From Chryseobacterium sp. R2A-55 (lineage in GTDB: Bacteria > Bacteroidota > Bacteroidia > Flavobacteriales > Weeksellaceae), in assembly GCF_021401085.1 (NCBI RefSeq), contig NZ_JACBFP010000001.1, forward strand, positions 248,001 through 312,000: DNA of 64,000 nucleotides. Reading direction: 5' to 3'. Positions 8,328-16,775 of this stretch are shown in pieces. The position numbers were made by a program, and so were the translations under genes. The notes under the pieces were generated by a model. It was not told the DNA's origin, made no database searches, and saw nothing but the letters and a program-made list of their open reading frames with translations. Numbering within the stretch: the first letter of the stretch is position 1; the number at the start of each line of letters is the position of its first letter.

Positions 8328-8663
8328 CTAGATGACATCCCGAATGAAAATGGCTTCCTTAATCGATTCTAAAAGCCTTCGGTAACGGTGCTTTACCATG
8401 ATTGAAAATGAATTCATATTGTCTCTTAATGGGTATGCCCAAAATTATGAAATACTTATCCGAATCACTTTAAACCAGTATTAACAAACAATTAACTCTT
8501 GTTGACAAAAAACTTGTACTTTGAAACCCATTGCATTTTTCAGCGAAAAGAATTTTTTGATCTGCAGAGATTTTTTTTAAAACCGCACCTGCAAATCAGC
8601 CTAAATTCACTTAAAATAACCTTATAATTTCCCGAAATCTTCTTCGCTCAAATTTTTTATAAT
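8328..8663. other. AT-rich intergenic region without a recognised gene
   Basis: No coding sequence or repeat is recognised. A possible second promoter motif TACTTTG with an upstream TTG occurs near 8497-8521, some 170 bp before the next gene. Confidence 0.4.
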
Positions 8664-8671
8664 TATATTCG
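8664..8671 (+). promoter_or_regulatory. candidate -7 element for the thioredoxin-like gene
   Basis: TATATTCG, one base off TAnnTTTG, 20 bp before the ATG at 8692. Confidence 0.4.
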
Positions 8672-8691
8672 CACAGATTTTTCCTAATCCA

Positions 8692-9864
8692 ATGAAAAAA
8701 ATCATATCATTCCTTTTATTCACTATTTCCATCTCCTTTCTTGCACAGGAGAGCATCAATTTTGAAAAAAGCAGCTTCAAAGACATTTTGGCAAAGGCAA
8801 AAACCCAAAAAAAACTAGTCTTTCTGGATGCTTATGCTTCCTGGTGCGGCCCATGCAAAATGATGGAGAAAAATATTTTCCCACTACAATCGGTGCGAGA
8901 ATTTTTTAACGCCAATTTCATTAACGCCAGTATCGACATGGAAAAAGGAGAAGGCAGAGAAATTGCGAGAAAATACAACATCTACTCCTATCCCACGTAC
9001 CTTTTTCTGAATGGCGATGGCGAAGTGGTGATCAAAGATTATGGCTACAAATCGGAAACTGATTTCCTGGATTTCGCCAAAGAAGCCAATAATCCCAAAC
9101 TGAAGAAAGGCTCCTACAAAGAACTGTTCGCAAATGGAGAAAAAGACCCTGAACTGCTGCTCAATATGATGAGGACCTATGCAGACAGTGATCCCGAATT
9201 TTCGAAAAAAGTCTCCGAACGCTACTTTCAGGTAAAGGGAAAACAGCCATTAACCCCCGAAGAATTGCGGCTACTACTCTATTACCTAAAATCAACGGAA
9301 GACCAGAATTACAAGATTTTCATTGAACGAAAAGACGAAATCAGTCAAATGATCACCCCCGAAAAATACCGGGAAATTGATTCAAGCCTTAAGATTTCGA
9401 AAGTATTTGAGGCTGCTTTCGATGAGAAAACCGGCACCATTGACGATGAAAAATTCCTGCAGTCCGCCACTCCGTTGATCGGAAAAGCCGAAGCTGAAAA
9501 TGAACTAAGCAGATTTAAAGTTAATTATTTCGCCAACGTGGGGAATTTTGCTGCATTTGAAAAAGCTGCTCTTGCATATTATACAGATCCTGAAAAGTTT
9601 ACGCCAGACGAGCTCATCAAAGCAGCTTGGGTTTTCAGCGAACACGTGAGTGATCCAAAATCTCTAAAAAAAGCGGTGGAATGGGCTGAAAAAGCGAATA
9701 TGAATATACAGAATCCACAGAACACCTATATATTGGCAAAACTTTATGCAAAAACAGGCAACAAAGACGGTGCTTTGCTTTATGCCAAACTCTCAAAATA
9801 TTTGGCAGAAAGTCAGGGTCTGGATTCCTCTTTAGCCAACCAATTATTAGAAACCTTAAAATAA
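8692..9864 (+). CDS. secreted thioredoxin-fold protein with long helical C-terminus
   Basis: 390 residues. Signal peptide MKKIISFLLFTISISFLAQ. A thioredoxin domain follows with the redox motif WCGPC at residues 51-55 preceded by LVFLDAYAS, and a cis-proline loop YSYPTYLFL near residue 100. This resembles DsbD C-terminal/thioredoxin_7 domains acting in the periplasm. Residues about 135-390 are helical with repeats that look tetratricopeptide-like (ALLYAKLSKYL, KKAVEWAEKANMNI near the end), probably a protein-binding part. It likely reduces or handles disulfides of exported proteins; the substrate cannot be told. The next gene starts 7 bp later. Confidence 0.82.
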   Translation: MKKIISFLLFTISISFLAQESINFEKSSFKDILAKAKTQKKLVFLDAYASWCGPCKMMEKNIFPLQSVREFFNANFINASIDMEKGEGREIARKYNIYSYPTYLFLNGDGEVVIKDYGYKSETDFLDFAKEANNPKLKKGSYKELFANGEKDPELLLNMMRTYADSDPEFSKKVSERYFQVKGKQPLTPEELRLLLYYLKSTEDQNYKIFIERKDEISQMITPEKYREIDSSLKISKVFEAAFDEKTGTIDDEKFLQSATPLIGKAEAENELSRFKVNYFANVGNFAAFEKAALAYYTDPEKFTPDELIKAAWVFSEHVSDPKSLKKAVEWAEKANMNIQNPQNTYILAKLYAKTGNKDGALLYAKLSKYLAESQGLDSSLANQLLETLK

Positions 9865-9871
9865 AAAACTT

Positions 9872-10504
9872 TTGAAAAAACTCATTTTACTCTTTGCTAT
9901 GGCGTCGTTTGCCGTCATGAGTGCCCAAACTATTGATTCAAACAAATCTCAAAAAAAACTCTATGTAAAGGCCAACGCTGTTTTTCTCCCCATCGGGATG
10001 TTGAACGCAGGAGTTGAGCATCAGCTTAGTGAAAAATGGACCCTTCAGGAAGAAATCTTCATTTCACCATGGAAATCGTTCGGGGGAATGCCCGCTCAGA
10101 TTTACATGGGTGGAATTGAGGCCAGATATTATTTTGGTGAAGCTTTTAAACATTTTTACGTAGGAGCAAATTTGCATGTTGCCTCATTCCATATGAGAAA
10201 ATTTAATTACTGGGGTGACGGAGATTATCAATATGGACCGGAATATCCAGTTTACAAATTATCCGACGTCTATCAGTCTGGGTTTGCAATAATGGGTGGT
10301 GCTACAGTGGGTTACCAGTGGCAAATCAATGAAAAATGGAACCTGGATTTGTTTGTTGGTGGGGGTCATTCAGAAGGTTTTTATCATGGTTATGTGATGA
10401 GCACCGGTGAAAGATACGATGTAGATTATGTGGACGGACCCAATAGAAGCGGCGAATGGATTCCCTACAAAGGCGGTTTAATGATTTCGTACCGGTTAAA
10501 ATAA
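9872..10504 (+). CDS. outer-membrane beta-barrel protein, DUF3575-like
   Basis: 210 residues. Signal peptide MKKLILLFAMASFAVMSAQ. The mature protein consists of amphipathic strands (LYVKANAVFLPIGMLNAGVEHQ, MGGIEARYYFG, FYVGANLH) and ends with YKGGLMISYRLK, typical of small barrels in the DUF3575 group. The start codon must be TTG at 9872, because the next ATG (9899) would remove the signal peptide. It follows the thioredoxin-like gene by 7 bp and overlaps the next gene by one base (TAATG), so the three form an operon. Confidence 0.75.
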   Translation: MKKLILLFAMASFAVMSAQTIDSNKSQKKLYVKANAVFLPIGMLNAGVEHQLSEKWTLQEEIFISPWKSFGGMPAQIYMGGIEARYYFGEAFKHFYVGANLHVASFHMRKFNYWGDGDYQYGPEYPVYKLSDVYQSGFAIMGGATVGYQWQINEKWNLDLFVGGGHSEGFYHGYVMSTGERYDVDYVDGPNRSGEWIPYKGGLMISYRLK

Positions 10505-10707
10505 TGAACATCAAAAGCACTAAATTCGTGGTAATCGCCGTCATTACCTTCGTCATCTTATTCCTGATGAACTATATCGGCAATAATTTGCCAGACAAAC
10601 TGGAAAGAGCATTGATGACCGCAGTTGCGGGTGTTATCGGTTTGACCATAGGAATGTGGTTTGTCCACCGGAATTCAAAAGACGATACCCATCACGATTT
10701 TGATTAA
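10504..10707 (+). CDS. small membrane protein of unknown function
   Basis: 67 residues starting at the ATG that overlaps the previous stop. Two transmembrane helices are visible (FVVIAVITFVILFLMNYI and LMTAVAGVIGLTIGMWFV), and a charged tail rich in Asp and His (KDDTHHDFD) follows. No family is recognised. Translationally coupled to the barrel gene; the terminator at 10720 ends the operon. Confidence 0.7.
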   Translation: MNIKSTKFVVIAVITFVILFLMNYIGNNLPDKLERALMTAVAGVIGLTIGMWFVHRNSKDDTHHDFD

Positions 10708-10719
10708 TTAAGATCGATG

Positions 10720-10745
10720 CAGCTTCTTTGGGAGCTGTTTTTTTA
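10720..10745 (+). terminator. terminator after the small membrane protein
   Basis: CAGCTTC (10720-10726) pairs with GGAGCTG (10731-10737) around a TTTG loop, followed by eight T. Confidence 0.75.
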
Positions 10746-10784
10746 TACATCATACTTGCCTTTTCTACTTCTCTTCAAAAGATT

Positions 10785-10792
10785 TATCTTTG
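10785..10792 (+). promoter_or_regulatory. -7 promoter element immediately before dusB
   Basis: TATCTTTG ends only 4 bp before the ATG at 10797. If used, the transcript begins at or next to the start codon. It also argues against an in-frame start further upstream. Confidence 0.65.
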
Positions 10793-10796
10793 CACC

Positions 10797-11789
10797 ATGA
10801 TAAAAATCGGCAACATTACGCTTCCGGATTTTCCACTTCTGCTCGCTCCGATGGAGGATGTTTCTGATCCACCATTCCGAAGGCTGTGCAAAATGCACGG
10901 AGCAGATATGATGTATTCAGAATTTATCTCGTCCGAAGGTTTGATTCGAGATGCAATGAAAAGCAAAAAAAAGCTCGATATTTTTGATTATGAAAGACCG
11001 GTGGGAATCCAGATTTTTGGTGGTGATGAAGAAGCGATGGCACTTTCCGCAAAAATTGTCGAGACCGTGAATCCCGATTTGGTGGACATCAATTTCGGTT
11101 GCCCGGTCAAGAAAGTGGTTTGCAAAGGAGCCGGTGCAGGTGTTTTGAAAGACATCGATTTAATGGTTCGATTGACCAAAGCGGTAGTGAATTCCACCCA
11201 TCTTCCGGTCACGGTAAAAACACGATTAGGTTGGGACACGGAAACCATCAACATCATGGAAGTTGCGGAAAAATTGCAGGAAGTTGGCATCAAAGCATTG
11301 ACCATTCACGCCAGAACCCGTTCCCAAATGTACAAAGGCGAAGCTGATTGGGACTATATCAGCAAAGTGAAGAATAATCCGAATATTGAAATTCCAATTT
11401 TCGGAAACGGAGACGTGGATTCACCCGAAAAAGCTTTGGAATACCGCACAAAATACAACTGCGATGGCATCATGATCGGTCGTGGCGCAATTGGCTATCC
11501 ATGGATTTTTAATGAGATCAAGCATTTTTTTGCGACCGGTGAAAAACTCCCCGAACCAACCATTACTCAACGTCTGGAAGCGGTTCGTCAACATGCGGAA
11601 TGGAGTGCAGAATGGAAAGGCGAAAGACTGGGACTGATTGAAATGAGGCAACATTACAGCAACTATTTCCGTGGAATTCCACATTTCAAGGATTTTAGAA
11701 GAAAATTTCTGGAAGTTTTCACCTTGGAAGAAATGGATGCAGTGATCGCAGAAGCGGATGCTTTTTACAAGGAACATATTTTTGCTTAA
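10797..11789 (+). CDS. dusB: tRNA-dihydrouridine synthase, DusB type
   Basis: 330 residues. FMN-dependent TIM-barrel enzyme that reduces uridines in tRNA using NADPH. Motifs seen: LAPMEDVSDPPFRRL near the N-terminus (FMN binding), GIQIFGG, DINFGCPVKKVVCKGAGAGVL (the GCP active-site loop), VTVKTRLGW, LTIHARTRSQMYKG, IFGNGDV and IMIGRGAIGYPWIF. The start was placed at 10797 because the promoter and terminator lie just upstream. Whether it is the DusB or another paralogue cannot be fixed by eye. Its 90-bp downstream gap has no clear terminator. Confidence 0.92.
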   Translation: MIKIGNITLPDFPLLLAPMEDVSDPPFRRLCKMHGADMMYSEFISSEGLIRDAMKSKKKLDIFDYERPVGIQIFGGDEEAMALSAKIVETVNPDLVDINFGCPVKKVVCKGAGAGVLKDIDLMVRLTKAVVNSTHLPVTVKTRLGWDTETINIMEVAEKLQEVGIKALTIHARTRSQMYKGEADWDYISKVKNNPNIEIPIFGNGDVDSPEKALEYRTKYNCDGIMIGRGAIGYPWIFNEIKHFFATGEKLPEPTITQRLEAVRQHAEWSAEWKGERLGLIEMRQHYSNYFRGIPHFKDFRRKFLEVFTLEEMDAVIAEADAFYKEHIFA

Positions 11790-11880
11790 ACACTACGGAC
11801 TCATCCAAAGATTTCAAGTTTGAGTACCCTTCAGCGTAACTTTTCCCTGTTTTTGCTTACTAATATTTAAAAGAATTTTC

Positions 11881-12783
11881 ATGCTCCAAGCAGAACACGT
11901 CACCAAAACCTACAATGCCGGGAAAAAACTGGCGCTCAGTGATTTTTCCATTAATGTTCCTGAAGGCAGTATTTATGGACTTCTTGGCCCGAACGGTGCC
12001 GGAAAAACCACATTCATCAGAATTATCAATCAAATTACACAGGCCGATTCCGGCGAGGTTTTCATCAACAATGAAAAACTAAATCCCGAACACATCAAAC
12101 AGATTGGTTACATGCCCGAAGAACGCGGACTTTACAAAAACATGACCGTAGGTGATCAGATCCTTTATTTCGGGGAACTGAAGGGAATGTCCAAAAATGA
12201 CGCTTTAAACCAGGCAAAATATTGGTTTGAGCAACTTCAGATCGATCAGTGGTGGAAGAAGAAACTCTCTGAACTTTCCAAAGGAATGGCGCAAAAAATC
12301 CAGTTCGTGGTCACCGTTTTGCACCGCCCGAAACTGTTGATTCTGGACGAGCCGTTTTCTGGTTTCGATCCGGTGAATGCAAACATGATCAAAGACCAGA
12401 TTTTGAATCTGAGAAATCAGGGAACCACCATCATTCTTTCCACCCACCGAATGGAAAGTGTGGAGGAAATGTGCGATTTTGTAGCATTAATCAATAATGC
12501 AAAAAAAATTCTGGACGGCAAAGTCTTCGAAGTGCGCGAAAAGTTCAAGAAGAATATTTTCAATGTGACCCTCTCAGATGTAAACCAAGACCATTTTGCA
12601 TCTTTTAAAAATCAATTTCAAATTGAGGAATATTCCATTGAAAATCAATTAATTTCATTCGATATAAAAAATGGAACCGACCAAAGTCTGTTACTGAATG
12701 AACTGCTGAAAGTTGGGAAAATCCGTTCTTTTGATGAGAAAATTCCCAGCATGAACGAAGTGTTTATTAATGCCGTACAATAG
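11881..12783 (+). CDS. ABC exporter ATP-binding protein, NatA-like
   Basis: 300 residues. Walker A is GPNGAGKT (36-43), the Q-loop region is YMPEERGLY, the signature is LSKGMAQKI (about 133), Walker B LLILDEPFSG (about 153) and the switch histidine STHRM. The C-terminal 80 residues match the DUF4162-type extension found on NatA-like ATPases. With the ABC-2 permease that follows (103 bp later) it forms a two-gene exporter of the NatAB / YhaQP class; the substrate cannot be predicted. No separate promoter was seen upstream of the permease, so the pair is probably cotranscribed. Confidence 0.88.
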   Translation: MLQAEHVTKTYNAGKKLALSDFSINVPEGSIYGLLGPNGAGKTTFIRIINQITQADSGEVFINNEKLNPEHIKQIGYMPEERGLYKNMTVGDQILYFGELKGMSKNDALNQAKYWFEQLQIDQWWKKKLSELSKGMAQKIQFVVTVLHRPKLLILDEPFSGFDPVNANMIKDQILNLRNQGTTIILSTHRMESVEEMCDFVALINNAKKILDGKVFEVREKFKKNIFNVTLSDVNQDHFASFKNQFQIEEYSIENQLISFDIKNGTDQSLLLNELLKVGKIRSFDEKIPSMNEVFINAVQ

Positions 12784-12850
12784 GTGAATTTTCGTTCGGA
12801 AGCGAATTTGCTTCGGAGTTCATTTCTGCAAGTGAATTTATTGTTTATTT

Positions 12851-12878
12851 TAAACCTCAAACCTTAAACTTCAAACCA
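12851..12878 (+). repeat. heptamer tract YAAACYT x4 before the permease start
   Basis: Four consecutive heptamers TAAACCT, CAAACCT, TAAACTT, CAAACCA end 8 bp before the ATG at 12887. Similar tracts occur at 38919 and 40296, also just before start codons. The bases before it (12783-12840) contain repeated TGAATTT/CTTCGG pieces that also appear near 37130, 37560 and 40235. Confidence 0.75.
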
Positions 12879-12886
12879 AAATTTAG

Positions 12887-14203
12887 ATGAAAAACATCTT
12901 CCTCATCACAAGACGTGAATATCTGACCCAGGTCAAAAAGAAATCCTTCGTCATTCTGACGCTTCTCGCACCAGTTTTGATGATTGGTTTCGGTGCTTTG
13001 ATCGCATTTATGTTTAAGGCGAATGAAACTTCAAGTACTTTCAATGTCATCGATAAAAGCGGGATTTTTGTAGGCCAGCTTCAAAATGATAAAAAAATAA
13101 AATACGTTTTTGTGCCGCAGGAAAATGAAAGAGCATTGACCTCCACCTTGAAAGATATGACCGGAATTGAGGGATTACTTGTGATTCCCGAATTGAAAAA
13201 CAACAATTTCGACGAGCTTGAAAAAGACAGCAAACTATTGATTAACAAGAAGATTGGATTCGATACGAAAATGAGGGTGGCCTCAGATCTTTCCAAAATC
13301 ATTAAAAAAGAAAAAATCAAAAACCTCGGAATTTCTGAAAACCAGATCAAGGATTTGGACAAAAATTTTGAGCTCAACACCCAAAATATAGTGGATGAAA
13401 AAAGTGCTGATAACGACCTGTCTTTCGGCGTAAAATCCGGATTGAGTATGGTTTTGATGTATGCCGTTTTCATGTTCATCATCATTTACGGAGTTCGCGT
13501 AATGAGAAGCGTTTTGGAGGAAAAGAACAACCGGGTGGTGGAAATTATCATTTCGTCGGTAAAACCTTTTGAACTGATGATGGGAAAAATTTTGGGGGTG
13601 ACTTTGGTCGCTTTAACCCAATTCTCAATTTGGATAACGATGGCTGTAATTGGCGCAATCACCTTGAATAGTGGTTTTTCAGCCATACAAAATCAAATTC
13701 CCGGCGGCGAACAATCCGCAGAAATGATGGAGAAATTTGACTTTAAACAAATGGCGGGCGAAGTTTCTCATATCCTTCTGGACATGAATTTCCCGCTGAT
13801 TATTTTCGTGTTCATCGTTTTCTTTTTGCTGGGCTATATTTTTTACAGCTCCATGTATGCCGCAATCGGTTCTGCGGTAGACAATGAGACCGAAACCCAA
13901 CAATTCACTTTATTTGCAATCATTCCTTTAATGTTGGGAATGTATGGAAGTTTCACCATCATGAATAATCCGGAAGGACCGCTCGGCTTTTGGCTTTCCA
14001 TCATTCCATTCACTTCGCCGGTTGCAATGATTGCGAGGATTCCATTTGGCGTGCCGATATGGGAAATTGCACTTTCTATGATATTGCTGATTTTTTCAAC
14101 GCTGCTCATGATTTACATCGCCGCAAAGGTTTACCGCGTAGGAATTTTGATGTACGGAAACAAGGCAACCATGAAGGAGCTTTGGAAATGGATCAGGAGT
14201 TGA
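12887..14203 (+). CDS. ABC-2 type permease, NatB-like
   Basis: 438 residues. An N-terminal TM helix (residues about 22-45, FVILTLLAPVLMIGFGALIAFMF), then a long extracytoplasmic domain up to about residue 180, then five or more TM segments (VLMYAVFMFIIIYGV, VTLVALTQFSIWITMAVIGAI, PLIIFVFIVFFLLGYIF, FAIIPLMLGMYGSF, MILLIFSTLLMIYIAA). The segment VLEEKNNRVVEIIISSVKPFELMMGKI is the typical coupling region of ABC-2 permeases. Partner of the ATPase at 11881. A terminator follows at 14218. Confidence 0.87.
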   Translation: MKNIFLITRREYLTQVKKKSFVILTLLAPVLMIGFGALIAFMFKANETSSTFNVIDKSGIFVGQLQNDKKIKYVFVPQENERALTSTLKDMTGIEGLLVIPELKNNNFDELEKDSKLLINKKIGFDTKMRVASDLSKIIKKEKIKNLGISENQIKDLDKNFELNTQNIVDEKSADNDLSFGVKSGLSMVLMYAVFMFIIIYGVRVMRSVLEEKNNRVVEIIISSVKPFELMMGKILGVTLVALTQFSIWITMAVIGAITLNSGFSAIQNQIPGGEQSAEMMEKFDFKQMAGEVSHILLDMNFPLIIFVFIVFFLLGYIFYSSMYAAIGSAVDNETETQQFTLFAIIPLMLGMYGSFTIMNNPEGPLGFWLSIIPFTSPVAMIARIPFGVPIWEIALSMILLIFSTLLMIYIAAKVYRVGILMYGNKATMKELWKWIRS

Positions 14204-14217
14204 GCATGATCATCAAT

Positions 14218-14248
14218 AAAAACTTTCGTCGTCGGAAGTTTTTTTTTC
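14218..14248 (+). terminator. terminator after the NatAB-like exporter
   Basis: AACTTTCG (14221-14228) pairs with CGGAAGTT (14233-14240) allowing one G-T, followed by a long T run. Confidence 0.85.
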
Positions 14249-14349
14249 TTAATACCGGTGATTATTCTTGTTTGGTCAGATTTTAAACAAAATATTACGT
14301 TATTATTTGAATTTTTTTATTCATTATATTAACTTCTCAGAATAACCAT

Positions 14350-14357
14350 TATTTTTG
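14350..14357 (+). promoter_or_regulatory. -7 promoter element of the flavin-reductase-like gene
   Basis: TATTTTTG followed by C, 33 bp before the ATG at 14391. Confidence 0.6.
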
Positions 14358-14390
14358 CCGGAAAGTAAAATCCGATTTTAAAATCATTCC

Positions 14391-15254
14391 ATGAAAACGA
14401 TTACTCCAAAAGACCTGAATAATCTTCAACTCCAAACGCTTCTGCAGACGGCAATTGCGCCGCGTCCCATCGCATTGGCTTCCACGGTTGACCAAGACGG
14501 AGTGATTAATCTGAGTCCGTTCAGTTTTTTCAATATGTTCAGTTCCAATCCGCCCATCGTGATTTTTTCACCGGCAAGAAGAGTTCGCGACAATACTACG
14601 AAACATACTTTGGAAAACGTTCTTCAAGTTCCGGAAGTGGTCATTGGAATTGTGAATTTCAAAATTGTGCAGCAGATTTCACTGGCATCTACGGAATATG
14701 AAAAAGGAGTAAACGAATTTGTAAAGTCGGGACTCACCATGAAAGATGCCGAATTGGTGCAACCGAAACTCATCAAAGAATGTCCAGTTAATTTAGAATG
14801 TAAAGTTTTAGAAATCAAACATTTGGGAACTGAAGGCGGTGCAGGAAATTTAATTATTTGCGAAATCATTAAAATCCACGTTCGCGAAGAATACTTGAAC
14901 GAAGCCGGAAATCTGGACCAAACAAAACTCGATTTGGTTGCAAGATTAGGCGGAAACTGGTACTCCAGGAATAATGAAAATAACCTGTTTGAAGTCCCGA
15001 AACCTTTGGTCACCAAAGGAATCGGTTTCGATTTGTTACCGAATGAAATCAAATTCAGCAAAGTTTTTACCGGAAACGATTTGGGAATGTTGGCCAATAT
15101 AGAAGAATTACCGGTTGGTAATTTTCATTCTGAAAAAGCAATACATTTGGAGGCACAGAAGCAACTTTTGGAAAGCCGAATTGCAGAAGCGTGGAAGATT
15201 TTGGTGAAAAATCAAGATCAGATACTTTTAGATGAAAATCTTTATGGGGAATAA
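14391..15254 (+). CDS. flavin reductase-like / flavoredoxin family protein
   Basis: 287 residues. The N-terminal 200 residues form the FMN-binding split barrel: AIAPRPIALASTVDQDGVINLSPFSFFNMFSSNPPIVIFSP is the family core (APRP..S..... G..N..PFS.F). Further segments VIGIVNFKIVQQISLAS and ECPVNLECKVLEIKHLGT match. Family members reduce flavins or use bound FMN in small-molecule redox reactions; the physiological role here is unknown. It has its own promoter and overlaps the next gene by 11 or 23 bases. Confidence 0.83.
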   Translation: MKTITPKDLNNLQLQTLLQTAIAPRPIALASTVDQDGVINLSPFSFFNMFSSNPPIVIFSPARRVRDNTTKHTLENVLQVPEVVIGIVNFKIVQQISLASTEYEKGVNEFVKSGLTMKDAELVQPKLIKECPVNLECKVLEIKHLGTEGGAGNLIICEIIKIHVREEYLNEAGNLDQTKLDLVARLGGNWYSRNNENNLFEVPKPLVTKGIGFDLLPNEIKFSKVFTGNDLGMLANIEELPVGNFHSEKAIHLEAQKQLLESRIAEAWKILVKNQDQILLDENLYGE

Positions 15255-15780
15255 TAATCCTTCAAAAAAACATTTTATCAGAGCCTTTCTTAAAACCGAA
15301 TTTCTGATGATAATTTTCCTTTGGATAAATATCATTTATTCACTTGTACATTTATCCAGTCCGGGGATATTTCTAATTTCGGGAATAGTGGGACTCACCA
15401 TCGTCAGTATTTTATTGAAATTTAGAAATGACTTATCGGTCTACTTACTTGTCTTTTTGCTTGGATTTGGAATAATTAACCTGATTTCTTTCAATGATTC
15501 CGTGCAAGTGACCTTAATGGGCTTTATTAACCTCACAAATTTAATCTTATTCTGTATCCTCATTTATAAAAAAAGAAAAATTCTTGCTACGATAAATGAA
15601 AAATGGTTTGGTACGAAAAAATCAGAGTATGCTGAACAAAGAACACAACGCATCCAATTTTTCAAAAAAAGGTTTAACAATTTAACCAAGCAAGAACTTG
15701 AAAACAAACTGAGTGAAGAATTAGTTGACGAAGCGAGAAAGGCGATCTTAGAAATTATATCTGAACGAGAATTAAGATAA
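15232..15780 (+). CDS. membrane protein of unknown function
   Basis: Up to 182 residues. About four TM helices (FLMIIFLWINIIYSLVHL, GIFLISGIVGLTIVSILL, VYLLVFLLGFGIINLIS, VTLMGFINLTNLILFCILIY) are followed by a charged helical tail ending in EARKAILEIISERELR. The start could be 15232 or the second ATG at 15244; both lie inside the end of the flavin-reductase-like gene, so translation is likely coupled. No family is recognised. It converges on the hydrolase at 15816 with only 35 bp between and no clear terminator. Confidence 0.65.
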   Translation: MKIFMGNNNPSKKHFIRAFLKTEFLMIIFLWINIIYSLVHLSSPGIFLISGIVGLTIVSILLKFRNDLSVYLLVFLLGFGIINLISFNDSVQVTLMGFINLTNLILFCILIYKKRKILATINEKWFGTKKSEYAEQRTQRIQFFKKRFNNLTKQELENKLSEELVDEARKAILEIISERELR

Positions 15781-15815
15781 AATATTTTCAATTTTATTCT
15801 TATTTCTGATTTGGT

Positions 15816-16661
15816 TTATCCTTGTATTTTATCAAGGAACTGAATAGAAATACTACATATTTTTTCTAGATCTTCCGGAAGAAAACCCTCTGTCCACGGT
15901 TCTTTTGCACCGAAAGTGTGGTCTGCATTTTCTAAGACGAAAAGCTCAGAAGTTTTACACCATCTGTTCAGCAATTCCGCTTCCTTTACATTCACCGCCA
16001 AATCATCGGTTCCCTGAAGGATGAGGATTGGCTTCTTCAAATGTTGTGCAGCGTACTGAATATTGAAACGGTCTTCATTGTTTTTAAAATCCTCAAAATA
16101 TTGGTAATAATGCGGCATCTGCTGTTTGGTTCTGCCGTTTTCGGAATACATGACGCCAGATTTCTTCCACTCTTCCAATTTTTCACTGCGCGGGAAACGG
16201 TTGGCAAAATTACTGACACCGGCCAATGTAATCAATGCTTTAATTCTGTCATCTTCAAATGCCTTGATCACCGAAATTCCTCCACCTCTACTGTGACCAA
16301 TGATGGAAATTTTTGACGGATCAACTTTGGGATTCTCCAAAAAATAATTTAAAACCGCATCGTAATCCGACATTTCTTTTGAGAAATTATTATTCCCAAA
16401 AGCCTCCAAATTGGCAAATTCAGTGGGATTTTCCAAAGTGGTTCCGTTGTGCGAGAAATTAAATTTGACAAAGAAAAATCCTGCTTCTGCAAACTTTTCC
16501 GCCATAAGATTCCATGCTCCCCAGTCTTTGTAACCTTTGTAACCATGTGCAAAAATCACCAGCGGAAGTTTCACGGAACTTTCCTGATAGAAAGCATCTG
16601 CGAGAAAATCTCTGGTATCTGGATTTTGGATGATGATGTTTTTTTCTTGGATAATTTTCAT
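15816..16661 (-). CDS. alpha/beta hydrolase
   Basis: 281 residues. The alpha/beta-hydrolase fold is shown by LPLVIFAHGYKGYKDWGAWN (oxyanion-hole HG motif), the nucleophile elbow GHSRGG (about residues 142-147), an acid region PILILQGTDDLAVNV and a late histidine ENADHTFG. The arrangement is close to dienelactone-hydrolase-like and acyl-peptide-hydrolase-like esterases. Cytoplasmic (no signal peptide). Substrate unknown. Upstream lies a TATCTTTA element near the start. Confidence 0.85.
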   Translation of the reverse strand: MKIIQEKNIIIQNPDTRDFLADAFYQESSVKLPLVIFAHGYKGYKDWGAWNLMAEKFAEAGFFFVKFNFSHNGTTLENPTEFANLEAFGNNNFSKEMSDYDAVLNYFLENPKVDPSKISIIGHSRGGGISVIKAFEDDRIKALITLAGVSNFANRFPRSEKLEEWKKSGVMYSENGRTKQQMPHYYQYFEDFKNNEDRFNIQYAAQHLKKPILILQGTDDLAVNVKEAELLNRWCKTSELFVLENADHTFGAKEPWTEGFLPEDLEKICSISIQFLDKIQG

Positions 16662-16729
16662 CTTTTAAAGATACAGGAAACAAAGCAATAATAACAAACC
16701 TTAAAGTTGGATTAACCATTCTGTCAAGC

Positions 16730-16760
16730 GCAAAAAAAGTCCCTCTCCAATGGAGAGGGA
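16730..16760 (-). terminator. terminator after the first M13 peptidase gene
   Basis: TCCCTCTCC and GGAGAGGGA (16740-16760) form a perfect 9-bp stem; on the minus strand a run of seven T follows. It sits 16 bp after the stop of the gene at 16776. Confidence 0.88.
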
Positions 16761-16775
16761 TTTAGAGGATGAGGA

